A stretch of DNA of 64,000 nucleotides. Origin: JBBROS01 sp963752225 (GTDB lineage Bacteria > Pseudomonadota > Alphaproteobacteria > Acetobacterales > Acetobacteraceae). The stretch covers positions 310,001 through 374,000 of the forward strand of contig CAVVXS010000007.1 in assembly GCA_963752225.1 (NCBI GenBank). Direction: 5' to 3'. Numbering within the stretch: position 1 is the stretch's first letter; the number at the start of each line of letters is the position of its first letter. Shown piece after piece: positions 7,510 to 16,286 of this stretch. The notes beneath the pieces are model-generated. The model made no database searches. It was given only the letters and a program-made list of their open reading frames with translations, and was not told the origin of the DNA. A program made the translations under genes and the position numbers.

Positions 7510-8912
7510 TGCGCCAGGCTCGCCCAATAGGCGCCGAACACGTAGACCGACAGCACGAAGCCAATGACGACGTTGACGGCAACGCCGGCGGTAAACGCCC
7601 AAAACGGCCGGCCGCCGGCCGGCACCAGGTCCCGCAGCCGAGTTGTCAAACCGATGCTGAGGAAGCAGAAGGTGAAGGCCCAGACCCGGAGCGAGGTGAT
7701 GGGGCCGACCAGGCCTGGTCGGACGACGGTGCTGTAGTCGCCGTAGCTCGCGTTGCGCACGACCAGGGTGATGAGCACGGACGCCAGCAGGAAACCGACG
7801 ACGAATTTCGGGAACCTCCACCAGACCTGGCCGAAATCGACCCGGCCGCCCTCCGTGACGGTTTCCCAGCGGGTGACCGAGATGATCGACAGCACCAACG
7901 CCCAGATGCCGATCCAGACGTCCCGGCCGACCACCTTGATCAGGGTGTAGGACCAGATCGCCTGGTCCGGGGTGCCGCTGATCCCGGTCGAGGCGCCGAC
8001 TTGGCCGCCATAGGCCTGGGCCGCGGCGAAGCCGGCCGCGTCGGCGAACTCGGACGTGCCAATCCAGGCGCCGCCGACGCCGGCCGGCAGGCGCAATGCC
8101 GCGGAAACGACGGGCAGAAGGAAGATCATCACGATCGCCCAGCCGACCACGAGGGTGATGGCGATTGGCGGGTGCTCCTTCTTGGCCCGGACTGCGCCGG
8201 CGATGGCGATGGCGGCCGACACGCCGCACACCGCGCCGCCCGCGCCCAAGGTGGCGGCCAGGCGCTTGTCCAACCCCAATCGGATCGCGGTAAAGAAGAT
8301 CACCAGGAACGTCGCGATCGACACCACCGACGCTTGCAGGATGGCGACCGGCCCGGCCCACAGGATCAGGGTGAACGGCAGCGTCGCACCCAGCAGGACG
8401 ATCCCGGTCTTGACATAAAACTCGACGCGGAACCCGGCATCGAGCCAGCGCGGCAACCCGACCGTGTTGGACACGAGCAGACCGAGCACCAGCGCCACCA
8501 GCGGCGGCTCCAGGTTGTAGTATTGCGCCTTCTCCCAGGCTCCGGCCGCCACGATCGCGACCGAGGCGACGTAGAGCAGGGTGAAGGCCGGGACGAAGGC
8601 GCGCGCCCGGAAGCCGAGAACGGTCGTGGCCAACGTGAACAGCGCCGTCCATACTGCGTATTGCGCGACGTAGCGCGGCGCATCGGCCGCGAGTTGCCCA
8701 CCGAGCTGCGCGAAGCTGGACCATTTGGGCGGTGTGACTGCGAGCCAGGCAAGGCTCGATCCGTTGACGAACAGCAAAAAGGCCAGCGCGGTCAGCGTCA
8801 GCCCGAGCCAGACGGCCCACCAATCCTCTGTCCGCCACAGCTCATGCCAACCGGACCGATCCGACACGGATGGTCCAGCGGTGATCTCGCTGGCCTCGCC
8901 CACTGTTGTCAT
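7506..8912 (-). CDS. yeiH: YeiH/UPF0324 family putative sulfate or sulfite exporter
   Basis: This integral membrane protein of about 468 residues has ten or more hydrophobic helices and the hallmarks of the UPF0324 (Cons_hypoth698) family: Thr-Gly-Ile-Val-Leu-Leu-Gly-Ala, Gly-Ala-Gly-Gly-Ala-Val-Cys-Gly-Val-Ser-Ala-Ala, and Gly-Gly-Gln-Val-Gly-Ala-Ser. Members are proposed to export sulfate or sulfite and are often neighbours of sulfonate or taurine catabolism. A GGAGG lies directly against ATG 8912, so GTG 8903, eight bases from it, may be the real start. It follows the intact ssuA-like gene at a short distance and overlaps the next small gene, so export of inorganic sulfur after desulfonation is plausible. 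Confidence 0.85.
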   Translation of the reverse strand: MTTVGEASEITAGPSVSDRSGWHELWRTEDWWAVWLGLTLTALAFLLFVNGSSLAWLAVTPPKWSSFAQLGGQLAADAPRYVAQYAVWTALFTLATTVLGFRARAFVPAFTLLYVASVAIVAAGAWEKAQYYNLEPPLVALVLGLLVSNTVGLPRWLDAGFRVEFYVKTGIVLLGATLPFTLILWAGPVAILQASVVSIATFLVIFFTAIRLGLDKRLAATLGAGGAVCGVSAAIAIAGAVRAKKEHPPIAITLVVGWAIVMIFLLPVVSAALRLPAGVGGAWIGTSEFADAAGFAAAQAYGGQVGASTGISGTPDQAIWSYTLIKVVGRDVWIGIWALVLSIISVTRWETVTEGGRVDFGQVWWRFPKFVVGFLLASVLITLVVRNASYGDYSTVVRPGLVGPITSLRVWAFTFCFLSIGLTTRLRDLVPAGGRPFWAFTAGVAVNVVIGFVLSVYVFGAYWASLAH

Positions 8913-8947
8913 CCTCCACAATCACGCGGCCACGACTGGGCCGAACC

Positions 8948-9922
8948 TTACGCGCGGGGGCTCCAGACCGCGCTCGCCACGTCGAGCCTTTGCGGGATGA
9001 GACGGAGCTTGAAGAACGTGTCGGCGATCTTCTGCTGGTCGGCGACCACCTCCGCGGTCAAGGGCCGCACGCCGTAGCCCATGCGGGCGACCGCACGGGC
9101 GACCACGGCGTGCGGCAGCCCCATGCTGGCGGCAAGCAGCCTGGCCGTCTCGTCCTGGTTCTGCTCGGCCCAGCGGTCGGTGGCGTCGACCTGCTCGTTC
9201 AGCGTGCGGAGCAGCCCCGGCTGGTTCTGCGCAAAGTCACGGTGGGCGAGAAAGAACTGCCGGTTCGGCGCCAGCGCCTGGCCGGCGACCCCGGTTCCAT
9301 CCACCAGCGTCCGCGCGCCGGTCGCCTCCTGCGCAGCCGACAGGAATGGATCCCAGATCGCCCAGGCATCCACGCTGCCACGTTCGAAGGCGGCGCGCGC
9401 ATCCGCAGGCGCCATGTAGGCCGGCTGGATATCCGACGGTGCCAAGCCGACGGCAGCCAAAGCTTGCACCACCAGGTAATGGACGTTGGAGCCTTTGTTC
9501 AACGCGACCGTGCGGCCTTTCAGGTCGGCGAGCATGCGCACCGGCGAGTCCTTCGGCACCAGGATGGCCTCACCAGTGGGCGACGGCGGCTCGAACCCGA
9601 CATAAAGCAACGACGACCCGGCCGCCTGGGCGAAGATGGGCGGTGCTTCGCCGGTCGTTCCGAAGTCGAGCGCCCCAGCCGCCAACGCCTCCAGCAGTTG
9701 CGGGCCGCCCGGGAACTCATGCCAGCTCACCGCCCAGCCGAGCGGACGCAAGGCCTGCTCCAGCACCTTGCGTTCGCGCAGGATGATCAACGTCCCGTAT
9801 TTCTGAACCCCAATCCGGACGACTTTCCCTCCGGCACGGCTGGAACGCGGCAGCATGGCAGTTGCAGCCAGGGTGACGAGGACGGTTCGCCGAGCCAGGC
9901 GAGACGGGACACGTGAATGCAT
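8948..9922 (-). CDS. ssuA: aliphatic-sulfonate type ABC substrate-binding protein
   Basis: An intact periplasmic binding protein of about 324 residues. It starts at ATG 9922 with an Arg-Arg signal peptide (residues 1-30), then Val-Arg-Ile-Gly-Val-Gln-Lys-Tyr-Gly. Family features are Phe-Pro-Gly-Gly-Pro-Gln-Leu-Leu-Glu-Ala-Leu, Asp-Phe-Gly-Thr-Thr-Gly-Glu-Ala-Pro-Pro, Leu-Asn-Lys-Gly-Ser-Asn-Val-His-Tyr-Leu and Val-Asp-Ala-Trp-Ala-Ile-Trp-Asp-Pro-Phe. These fit SsuA, which binds alkanesulfonates for the SsuABC importer. No intact permease or ATPase is present in the window, so it either works with a transporter encoded elsewhere or is an orphan. It heads the operon that continues with yeiH. 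Confidence 0.85.
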   Translation of the reverse strand: MHSRVPSRLARRTVLVTLAATAMLPRSSRAGGKVVRIGVQKYGTLIILRERKVLEQALRPLGWAVSWHEFPGGPQLLEALAAGALDFGTTGEAPPIFAQAAGSSLLYVGFEPPSPTGEAILVPKDSPVRMLADLKGRTVALNKGSNVHYLVVQALAAVGLAPSDIQPAYMAPADARAAFERGSVDAWAIWDPFLSAAQEATGARTLVDGTGVAGQALAPNRQFFLAHRDFAQNQPGLLRTLNEQVDATDRWAEQNQDETARLLAASMGLPHAVVARAVARMGYGVRPLTAEVVADQQKIADTFFKLRLIPQRLDVASAVWSPRA

Positions 9923-10217
9923 GGGTGGCCATCCAATGGCGGAATACGCCAACCTTGCTGACTCGGGTCAGACTGTTCAATGACCGGCCGCAAAGTTGAA
10001 ATCCTATACTTGCACGTCGTTCGTAGGGAGATTGATCGACTGAAATGGCTTGGCACAATAGGCAAGAATTTTCAGCATAACGGGGGCGCCCTCCATCGCA
10101 CTTGGCAATGTCGGAGGAATTGGCTTCTGCCCCGGAGGGTGCGGCAACACCGGATCTATAGTAGTTTACGGCTGAGAGCGAATTGGAGCAGTTCGTATCG
10201 CCTAGTGGAGAAAGAAG
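9923..10217. promoter_or_regulatory. divergent intergenic region, ssuA / cysE
   Basis: These 295 bases separate two divergent sulfur genes and are less GC-rich than their surroundings, as a promoter region would be. On the minus strand a TATAGGAT box lies about 75 bases before the ssuA-like start; on the plus strand a TATAGT box lies about 60 bases before cysE. Matching -35 boxes are not convincing. A shared regulator acting on both directions is likely by layout, but no operator could be assigned. Confidence 0.4.
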
Positions 10218-11075
10218 GTGTCAACCAAACCAGAGAGCAGCTTCGGCCTGCTGTCCTCCGAGCCCGCTGGCTTCGCTACGGGCCCGGTTACCGAGATCTG
10301 GACGCAGCTGTGCGCCGAGGCGATCGCCGCAGCGGAGCTGGACCCGGCCCTGGCACGCGCGATGAACGCGGCGGTGCTCTATCACGCCAGCTTCGGGCAG
10401 GCGCTGGCGCACCGCATCGCACAGAAGCTAGGCAGCCACGACCTCGACCAGGACGGGCTGCTTCCCTTTATTTGCCAAGCCTTCCTCAGCGATCCCGCCA
10501 TCCTCGCCGCGGCGGCCGCGGACCTCGCCGCCGTGAGGGATCGCGATCCGAGCAATTCGGAGTTCCTGACACCGTTCCTCTACTTCAAAGGTTTCCTGGC
10601 GCTCCAGGGACAGCGGGTCTCGCACTGGCTTTGGCATCGCGGGCGCGTTCACCTCGCCCGGCATATTCAAAGCCGCATCTCGGAAGTCCTCGGCGTCGAC
10701 GTTCATCCGGCCGCCAAGATGGGCAGAGGCGTGATGCTCGACCATGGCAGCGGGCTTGTCATCGGCGAGACGGCGGTGGTCGAGGACGATGTTTCCATTC
10801 TGCAAAACGTGACACTCGGGGGCACCGGCAAGGAAACCGGCGACCGTCATCCGAAGATCCGCCGGGGCGCGCTGATCGGCGCCGGTGCGACGATTCTGGG
10901 CAACATCGAGATCGGGGTCGGCGCCAAGGTCGGCGCCGGAAGCGTGGTGGTGAACGCCGTGCTCCCGTTCACCTCCGTTGTCGGCGTTCCCGCTCGCGTT
11001 GTCGGCAAACCGCACACGGCTTTGCCAGGGGTCACGATGAACCAGTCCATGCCAGAGTTCGACTACGTCATCTGA
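10218..11075 (+). CDS. cysE: serine O-acetyltransferase
   Basis: CysE acetylates serine with acetyl-CoA, the first step of cysteine synthesis. The 285-residue frame begins with GTG at 10218 behind a GGAG seven bases upstream. The N-terminal helical domain (residues 1-150, with Leu-Tyr-His-Ala-Ser-Phe and Val-Arg-Asp-Arg-Asp-Pro) leads into the left-handed beta helix. That part has Gly-Val-Asp-Val-His-Pro-Ala-Ala-Lys, Leu-Asp-His-Gly-Ser-Gly and Val-Ile-Gly-Glu-Thr-Ala-Val, with hexapeptide repeats to about residue 255. The catalytic Asp-His and the Gly-Gly-Thr-Gly-Lys loop are present. It is intact while most neighbouring sulfur genes are broken, which fits its essential role. It diverges from the ssuA operon. 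Confidence 0.93.
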   Translation: MSTKPESSFGLLSSEPAGFATGPVTEIWTQLCAEAIAAAELDPALARAMNAAVLYHASFGQALAHRIAQKLGSHDLDQDGLLPFICQAFLSDPAILAAAAADLAAVRDRDPSNSEFLTPFLYFKGFLALQGQRVSHWLWHRGRVHLARHIQSRISEVLGVDVHPAAKMGRGVMLDHGSGLVIGETAVVEDDVSILQNVTLGGTGKETGDRHPKIRRGALIGAGATILGNIEIGVGAKVGAGSVVVNAVLPFTSVVGVPARVVGKPHTALPGVTMNQSMPEFDYVI

Positions 11076-11746
11076 CCGGTCCCGACGAGCCGTCCTTCTC
11101 GTTGCGCCGACGCTGGGAAAACAGGCTTCCGACGACGCGCGTTGCATGAAAGCCGCGGCAGCCTCGGGCCGTGTCAGGGTGAGTCCGGACCGGCATCCGC
11201 CCCGCGCCGGTCACGAGCGGACGGGCGGCTAACCAGCTGGCCCTTCTACCGGGCCTGTTCCGTGCGCATCCCCGCGGCTGCAGCGGGCGCGTGCGATGGG
11301 CTCACGCCCAGCAACGCCAGCACCTCGTCGCGCAACCGCACGAAGCCTGGCAAGGAGCGGGTCCTTCTCATTGCCGGGGCCGACGTCCACGACGCCGGCG
11401 ACGCGGCCTGGATCGGGCCGCAGCACGACGACGCGATCGGCCAGGAACACGGCCTCGTCCACGTCGTGGGTGACGAGCACGGCAGTGCTGCTCTGCCGGC
11501 GCACCATCCGCGCGAGCTCTTCCTGCAGCCGCAGCCGGGTCAGCGCATCCAACGCGCCAAGCGGCTCATCGAGCAGCAGGAAGCGCGGCTGGTTCACCAG
11601 CGCCCGCGCGATGGCAACCCGCTGCGACATGCCGCCCGAAAGTTGCGACGGCCAGGCGCGCGCGAAGCCGGCGAGTCCCACCAGATCGAGTTGTTCCGCC
11701 ACCAGCCGCCGGCGTTCGTGCGCCGGCCGGCCGCTGCGCCGCAGCG

Positions 11747-11854
11747 CTAGAGCAACATCCGCCCGAACCGGATCGGTTCGGGCAGCTTAAGTTGCTCTAT
11801 CTACTAAGTTCTAGAGCACTACTCCCGAGCCAATTAGCTCGGGAAGTGCTCTAG
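11747..11854 (-). repeat. MITE-like palindromic element, copy 1
   Basis: A 108-base element bounded by CTAG at both ends, with short terminal inverted repeats beginning TAGAGCA. It contains two stem-loops: CCGAACCGGATCGGTTCGG near 11766 and CCCGAGCCAATTAGCTCGGG near 11823. It interrupts ssuB precisely at a CTAG with a TA duplication, so it moved as a transposon-like unit and is not an ordinary intergenic REP. It has no coding capacity. Related copies lie at 19379-19485 and 42518-42611 in the other orientation. Confidence 0.8.
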
Positions 11855-12912
11855 ACCTTTATCGGCCTGAGTGTGCAAAGCCGCAGTGGCGCATGTATTT
11901 GGCGCACTCGGCTGGGGTGAAGCGGTTGAGCAGACGGCCGATGGTGTGCCAGAGCGCTTCGACCGAGCGCTCGGCCGCGTCCCGGAGGAGACGCTTGAGT
12001 TTGGAGAACACCAGTTCGATCGGATTGAGGTCCGGGCTGTAAGGCGGCAAGTAAAGCAGTGATGCGCCTCGCGCCTCGACGGCTTGGCGTACGCCGCCGA
12101 CCTTGTGTGAGCTGAGGTTGTCGAGCACGACAATGTCGCCGGGCTCGAGCGTCGGCGCCAGGAACTGCTCGACGTAGGCGCGAAACGACGCGCCGTTGAT
12201 CGCGCCATCCAACACCAGCGGCGCGACCAGGCCGGTGGTGCGTAGCCCGCACAGGAACGTGGTGGTGTGCCAATGTCCGTGCGGGACCGCGCAGACCAGA
12301 CGCTCGCCTTTTGGTGCCCGGCCGCGCGTGCGCGCCATGTTGGTCGTCGCCCAGGTCTCATCGAGGCACACCAGACGGCGCGGATCGAGCTGGGTCTGCA
12401 ACTCGGCCCAGGCTTTGCGGGCCTGCTCGACGTCCTCGCGATTCTGCTCGGCGGCGCGCAGGTGTTTTTTTGAGTGTCAGGCCGAGCCGGGCCACGACCG
12501 TCCACATCACCGGGTGGCTGACGCGGATGCCGTGCTGCCGCTCCACCCAGTCGCGCAGCTCACGCAAGGTCGCGTCTGGATTAGCCTTGATCCGGTCCCG
12601 CAGCGCGTCGGCGACTGACGCCAAGCGCGGCGGCACGTGGTTGCGTTGCGGCCCTGGCCTGGCATCGCCAAGATACCGCAGTCGGGCTCTGACCTTCGAC
12701 ACGTAAGAGGCGCTGACACCGAACCGCACCGCTACCTCCCGCAACGTCAGCTCCGAGCAGGCCAGCACCCGGTCGCGCAGATCCTGTCCGTAAGCCTGCC
12801 CACGCTGCCACGCCATTCGATGTCTCCGACCAAAGCCGGAGAACCTCGAATCACACATCAGGGCCGTTTCGGAAGAGGCTTTCGCGATTCCAGTCAGGCC
12901 TATTCGGGTCTA
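11852..12912 (-). mobile_element. IS630-family insertion sequence
   Basis: The element lies between two CTAG tetramers (11851-11854 and 12910-12913) with TA target duplication, as IS630 elements do. Its ends are inverted repeats of the form TAGACC-x4-GGCCTGA-x-TG, imperfect but clear. It carries one transposase on the minus strand and is about 1.06 kb long. Its left end uses the CTAG that closes MITE copy 1, so the two insertions are nested inside ssuB. Confidence 0.88.
11859..12816 (-). CDS. IS630 transposase, two frames joined by +1 shift
   Basis: The first frame (from ATG 12816, Ala-Trp-Gln-Arg-Gly) gives the paired helix-turn-helix domain (Val-Arg-Phe-Gly-Val-Ser-Ala-Ser-Tyr-Val-Ser-Lys). 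The second frame gives the DDE nuclease: Cys-Leu-Asp-Glu-Thr-Trp, Val-Val-Leu-Asp-Asn-Leu-Ser-Ser-His-Lys and Tyr-Ser-Pro-Asp-Leu-Asn-Pro-Ile-Glu-Leu. The two meet at a run of seven A on the coding strand at about 12466; a +1 shift there gives Leu-Thr-Leu-Lys-Lys-His-Leu-Arg-Ala-Ala-Glu-Gln and a normal full-length transposase. Frameshifting at A-runs is known in this family, so the element may still be active. It stops with TAA at 11859, almost at the IS end. Confidence 0.85.
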
Positions 12913-13271
12913 GGGCGACGTTCTGCGACACCGTCAGCCAGGGCAGCAGGCGATGGTCCTGGAACACCACGCCGCGGTCCAGGCCGGGCCCGCGCACCGG
13001 GCGGCCGTCGAGCCGGATCTCGCCGTCATGATCCGTGTCGAGCCCCAGGATGAGCCGGAGCAGCGTCGACTTCCCGCAGCCCGAGGCGCCGACGATCGCC
13101 ACGAACTCGCCGTCGTCCACGGCCAGGGACACATCCACCAACGCCTGCACGACCGCGCCGGCGACCCGGAAGCTTTTACCGACACGATCGACCTCGAGTG
13201 CCGGGACGCGGCTGAGTTGGTCCGGCCGGACCGGATGCGCGCGGATGTCCTGGGTCATGGCCGCGGCCGGG

Positions 13272-14180
13272 TCATGCTGGCAGGGCCGCAGGCTCGCGGT
13301 ATGGCTGCGGCGGGAAGAATTGGTTGGGTGGGCGCTGCGGCCCGAGGTGGCTGCGCAGCGTCGTGCCCCGGTACTCCGTGCGGAACAGCCCGCGTCGGCG
13401 CAGGATCGGTAGCACGTGCGCCATGAACGCCTCGAACTGCGTCGGCAGGATTGGCGGCATCACGTTGAAGCCGTCAGCGGCGCCAGTGGGCTGCGCCGTG
13501 CACCAGCGTCTCGCAATGATCCAGCGCGACACGAATTCCGCCAAGGCGGCCGTCTTTGCCGGGTCGCGGAGGGCGGCAGCGCTCGCATAGAGGTAGGACA
13601 GGCCACGGGGCATGCGGGCATATTCGCTGTCGGGCAGCGGCTTCGCGCCACGGTCGGCGTAGTCGGCGAGGTCGCGGGAATAGTGGGGTTCGTTCAGGAC
13701 CGCGATGTCCAATTGCGAACTCCGCACCGCATCGGGAAAGTCGGCGGCGCGCAGCGGCATAAGGGTGACCTCCTTGACGCCGGTTCCAGCCACTTGCAGG
13801 GCCCCAAGCACGAAGGGCTGCCGCCCGGTGCCCTCGCCGTAGCTGATCCTCTTGCCCCGCAGATCCTCCAGCCGGACGATGCTCAGGCCAGGGCACGCCG
13901 CGAAGCGGTAGTCCACGTCGGCGCTCTGCACCGCGGCGATGATGGGGATCGTCTCTCCGGCGGCCTGCGCCTGAATGGGCGGGGTATTGCCAACAGTGGC
14001 GAAATCCAGCGCGCCGGCACGGAACGCCTCGAGTATGGCCGGGCCACCGAGGAAGTTTGCATAGGTCACGCGAGCGGCCAGGGCTGCGTGCTGGCCCGAG
14101 GCGAACATCCTGGTCTGCATTTCCTCATTCTGGTCGGCGGCGACCAGCGCCGTACCTTTCGGCACGCTCGCGGGCCACAA
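13272..14180 (-). pseudogene. chimera: SsuA-type binding protein fused to flavin monooxygenase tail
   Basis: Residues 1 to about 225 match a sulfonate-type binding protein: Ala-Asp-Gln-Asn-Glu, Tyr-Ala-Asn-Phe-Leu-Gly-Gly-Pro-Ala-Ile-Leu-Glu-Ala-Phe-Arg-Ala-Gly, Val-Gly-Asn-Thr-Pro-Pro. The last 70 residues are the C terminus of an NtaA/SnaA/DszA-type LLM monooxygenase: Gly-Ala-Ala-Asp-Gly-Phe-Asn-Val-Met-Pro-Pro, Leu-Arg-Arg-Arg-Gly-Leu-Phe-Arg-Thr-Glu-Tyr, Thr-Leu-Arg-Ser-His-Leu-Gly. The seam is near 13490, in frame. A deletion must have removed the end of the binding-protein gene, probably a permease, and most of the monooxygenase. The 5' end lacks a signal peptide and runs back into a TAG, so the start is lost too. 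ssuB follows directly. Confidence 0.85.
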
Positions 14181-14250
14181 ACCGGCAGCGTGGGCGAGAT
14201 CGGGCGCGTGTAGATCGGCGTCATCGAGGAACCCCTATGGGCAGTGGAGT

Positions 14251-14936
14251 TCAACTCGTAAGTCGCTGGTAGAGATTAATCTCTGTTTGGACCCCGTAGG
14301 CCGATCGAAGGGGTCCACCTAACGCCGACCCACAATCAGCTTCGCCTACGCGGGGCTGGTAAGGTCCGGTGGTATTTCTCGTCAGAACGCAGCCCACGAG
14401 CCCGCCCGGAAGGAGAAACCTGGCCCAGTCCGCGATCATCGAAGCCCTGAGGTCAAACAACTCTCCGCGCTGGTAGGCAGCCACGACCTTGTCCTTTGTC
14501 ATGTGCGCAAGGGCCGCCTCGACGATATCCTGCCGGTAGCCTCCGTTCGACTCTGCTGCCCAGGTCCTAAAGGGGATCGAAAGCCGTGTACCGTCGCATC
14601 GTTTACGACCATTCTTTTCAGGATGGCTGCCATCGTCGCATTCGACAGCGGGATGGCTGGGTCACCGTTATGGAACACGTAAGCATAAGGATTGCGTGCA
14701 GGGGCCGGTGTCGTACTCAGCAGGGTTAGTGCGGCGTCGCTCAGCGGCACGCGGTGCAGCCGTCCGCTCTTCATCCTTTCCCCGGGGACCGTCCACGTCC
14801 GCTCCGCGATGTTAAACTCGCACCACCTTGCCCCTAGGCTCGCGCGCAGGCGCCGTCCCTGGATAGGAGATCGGCAACGAAGGCTGGGGGGCCTCGCTGC
14901 CACGGCAGCGACTTGTAATGCTTCAACCTCTTCACC
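14251..14936 (-). pseudogene. tyrosine integrase, C-terminal piece
   Basis: This is the 3' third of an integrase gene that starts at 19182. From 14936 it reads Val-Lys-Arg-Leu-Lys-His-Tyr-Lys-Ser-Leu-Pro-Trp, then the catalytic domain with Glu-Arg-Thr-Trp-Thr-Val-Pro-x-Glu-Arg-Met-Lys and Arg-Val-Pro-Leu-Ser, the His-Gly-Phe-Arg box, and Thr-Trp-Ala-Ala-Glu-Ser and Ala-Tyr-Gln-Arg-Gly-Glu-Leu-Phe. Part of the domain near 14850 is deleted (the stretch with the first catalytic Arg), and the frame shifts at about 14575. The upstream half is separated from it by two insertion sequences. Confidence 0.8.
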
Positions 14937-14940
14937 CTAA

Positions 14941-16286
14941 ATCTGCATCGATGGAGGCAACGCTAGAGCTTTGGGCTTCGTCGCTGAGGGAAGCCAAGGC
15001 GCGGTTGTGTCCGTTGTTCACGCAGGAGCGGGTAGCGGCATCGGCGTGCCTGTTCCTTGACGGGTTACTTGGGCCCGAGCGGCGCAAGACCGGATGGATG
15101 CGCGCCGAGGCGGCCGGCGATCCTGGCCCGTGGCGTCAGCAGGCCATCCTGGGGCGCGGCCGCTGGGATGCCGATGCGCTACGCGACATCGTGCGAGAGT
15201 ATGCACTCGAAACGTTGGCGGATCCTGACGGAGTGCTGGTGATTGACGAGACCGGCTTCCTCAAGCAAGGCAAGTCGTCCTGCGGGGTCGGACGCCAATA
15301 CACGGGATCTGCAGGCAAGATCACCAACTGCCAAATCGGCGTATTCGCGACCTACGTGTCGCGGCATGGTCATGCCTTCATCGACCGCGCGTTGTATTTG
15401 CCGAAAGCCTGGACGGATGACCCTGCGCGTATGGCCGCGGCCCATGTGCCGGCGGAGATTGGTTTTGCGACCAAGCCGCAGCTGGCCGCCGGAATGATAA
15501 AGCGCGCCATCACGGCCGAGGTGCCGTTCAACTGGGTCGCAGCCGACACCGTGTATGGGGTCGGTGACATCGAGGTGGCCTTGCGGCGTGCGGGCAAAGG
15601 CTACGTGCTGGGCACTCACGCGACCCAGTCCTACAGCTCCTGGATCAACAAGCCGAGGATCGCCGGCACGGCCCAGCAGATCGCGCAAGATCTCAAGCCT
15701 GGTGCATGGCAACGCTTGTCCGCAGGCGAAGGCACGAAAGGCCCACGGCTGTTCGACTGGGCCTATCTCGAGTTGGCCGACCTCGATGGAGAGGATTACG
15801 ATACAAGCGGCATTTGGACGCGCGGTCTGCTGATCCGACGCAGTATCGCTGACGGCGAATGCGCATTCTTCAGCACATGGTGCCCGGCCGGGACCAGCAT
15901 CGAAACGCTGGTCGCCATTGAAGGACGTCGCTGGGCTATCGAGGATAGCTTCGAAGCCGCCAAAAACGAGCTCGGGCTTGACCACAACGAGAGCCGCTCA
16001 TGGCACGGCTGGCACCGGCATGTGTCTTTGGTGATGCTGGCCTTTGCGATGATGGCCACCATTCGACATCGCGCCAACTTCTTGCCCGCCTCACAAACGA
16101 TACGCCGCCCGAGTCGCGCGGCCCGGCACTCATCGGCTGGTCAATTCAGGAAATCCGCCGCGTCGCGACGCGTTTGGCTCAGCGCCGCATCCGGCCTGCT
16201 TACGTCATAGCTTGGTCAGTCTGGCGCCGAGCACATCAAGCCAGCGCGCAACGATTTTATCGGAAAAAGAAAGTGCAACTGTAATG
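14941..16286 (+). mobile_element. IS701-family insertion sequence
   Basis: The element separates two parts of the integrase gene that join cleanly without it: Leu-Leu-Pro-Pro-Pro-Thr on one side, Arg-Val-Lys-Arg-Leu-Lys-His-Tyr on the other. It is flanked by CTAA (14937-14940) and CTAG (16287-16290), an imperfect copy of the four-base YTAR duplication known for IS701. The transposase begins ten bases inside the left end and stops a few bases before the right end. Terminal inverted repeats could not be clearly aligned by eye. Confidence 0.75.
14951..16284 (+). pseudogene. IS701-family transposase, 3' frameshift
   Basis: The main frame encodes a DDE-superfamily transposase: Asp-Gly-Leu-Leu-Gly-Pro-Glu-Arg-Arg-Lys-Thr-Gly, Val-Leu-Val-Ile-Asp-Glu-Thr-Gly-Phe-Leu-Lys-Gln-Gly-Lys, Val-Gly-Arg-Gln-Tyr, Val-Ala-Ala-Asp-Thr-Val-Tyr-Gly, and Arg-Trp-Ala-Ile-Glu-Asp-Ser-Phe-Glu. 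Near 16075 the expected C terminus continues in another frame: Trp-Ser-Ile-Gln-Glu-Ile-Arg-Arg-Val, Ile-Ala-Trp-Ser-Val-Trp-Arg-Arg-Ala-His-Gln-Ala, ending at 16283. The primary frame instead runs into an Arg/Ser-rich tail to 16210. A one-base indel has therefore damaged the last 60 residues; all three acidic catalytic motifs lie before it. Confidence 0.8.

Larger units (their letters stand above)
11246..13258 (-). pseudogene. ssuB: sulfonate ABC transporter ATPase, split by MITE and IS630
   Basis: The N-terminal part (13258 to 12911) has the Walker A Gly-Ala-Ser-Gly-Cys-Gly-Lys-Ser-Thr and the Q-loop with His-Arg-Leu-Leu-Pro-Trp, then Val-Ser-Gln-Asn-Val-Ala-Leu. The frame resumes at 11749 with Ala-Leu-Arg-Arg-Ser-Gly, then the signature Leu-Ser-Gly-Gly-Met-Ser-Gln-Arg, Walker B Leu-Leu-Leu-Asp-Glu-Pro and the H-loop. 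Between lie a 108-base palindromic element and an IS630 element; removing both rejoins CTA-GCG in frame (Val-Ala-Leu-Ala-Leu-Arg). A further one-base insertion near 11360 shifts the C terminus; the other frame gives the expected Phe-Val-Arg-Leu-Arg-Asp-Glu-Val-Leu-Ala-Leu-Leu tail to 11246. The gene is dead. Confidence 0.9.

Noticed and set aside
7225..8838. A 537-codon minus-strand frame overlapping yeiH
   Set aside because: Most of it is a shadow of yeiH in another frame; only the last 94 codons, starting with TTG 7509, look real and are listed separately.
10004..10078. A second possible leader peptide (24 codons, one Cys) before the intact ssuA gene
   Set aside because: GGAGGG is ten bases away, but a TATAGGAT promoter-like box lies at its 3' end and would place transcription start after it; composition is not cysteine-rich.
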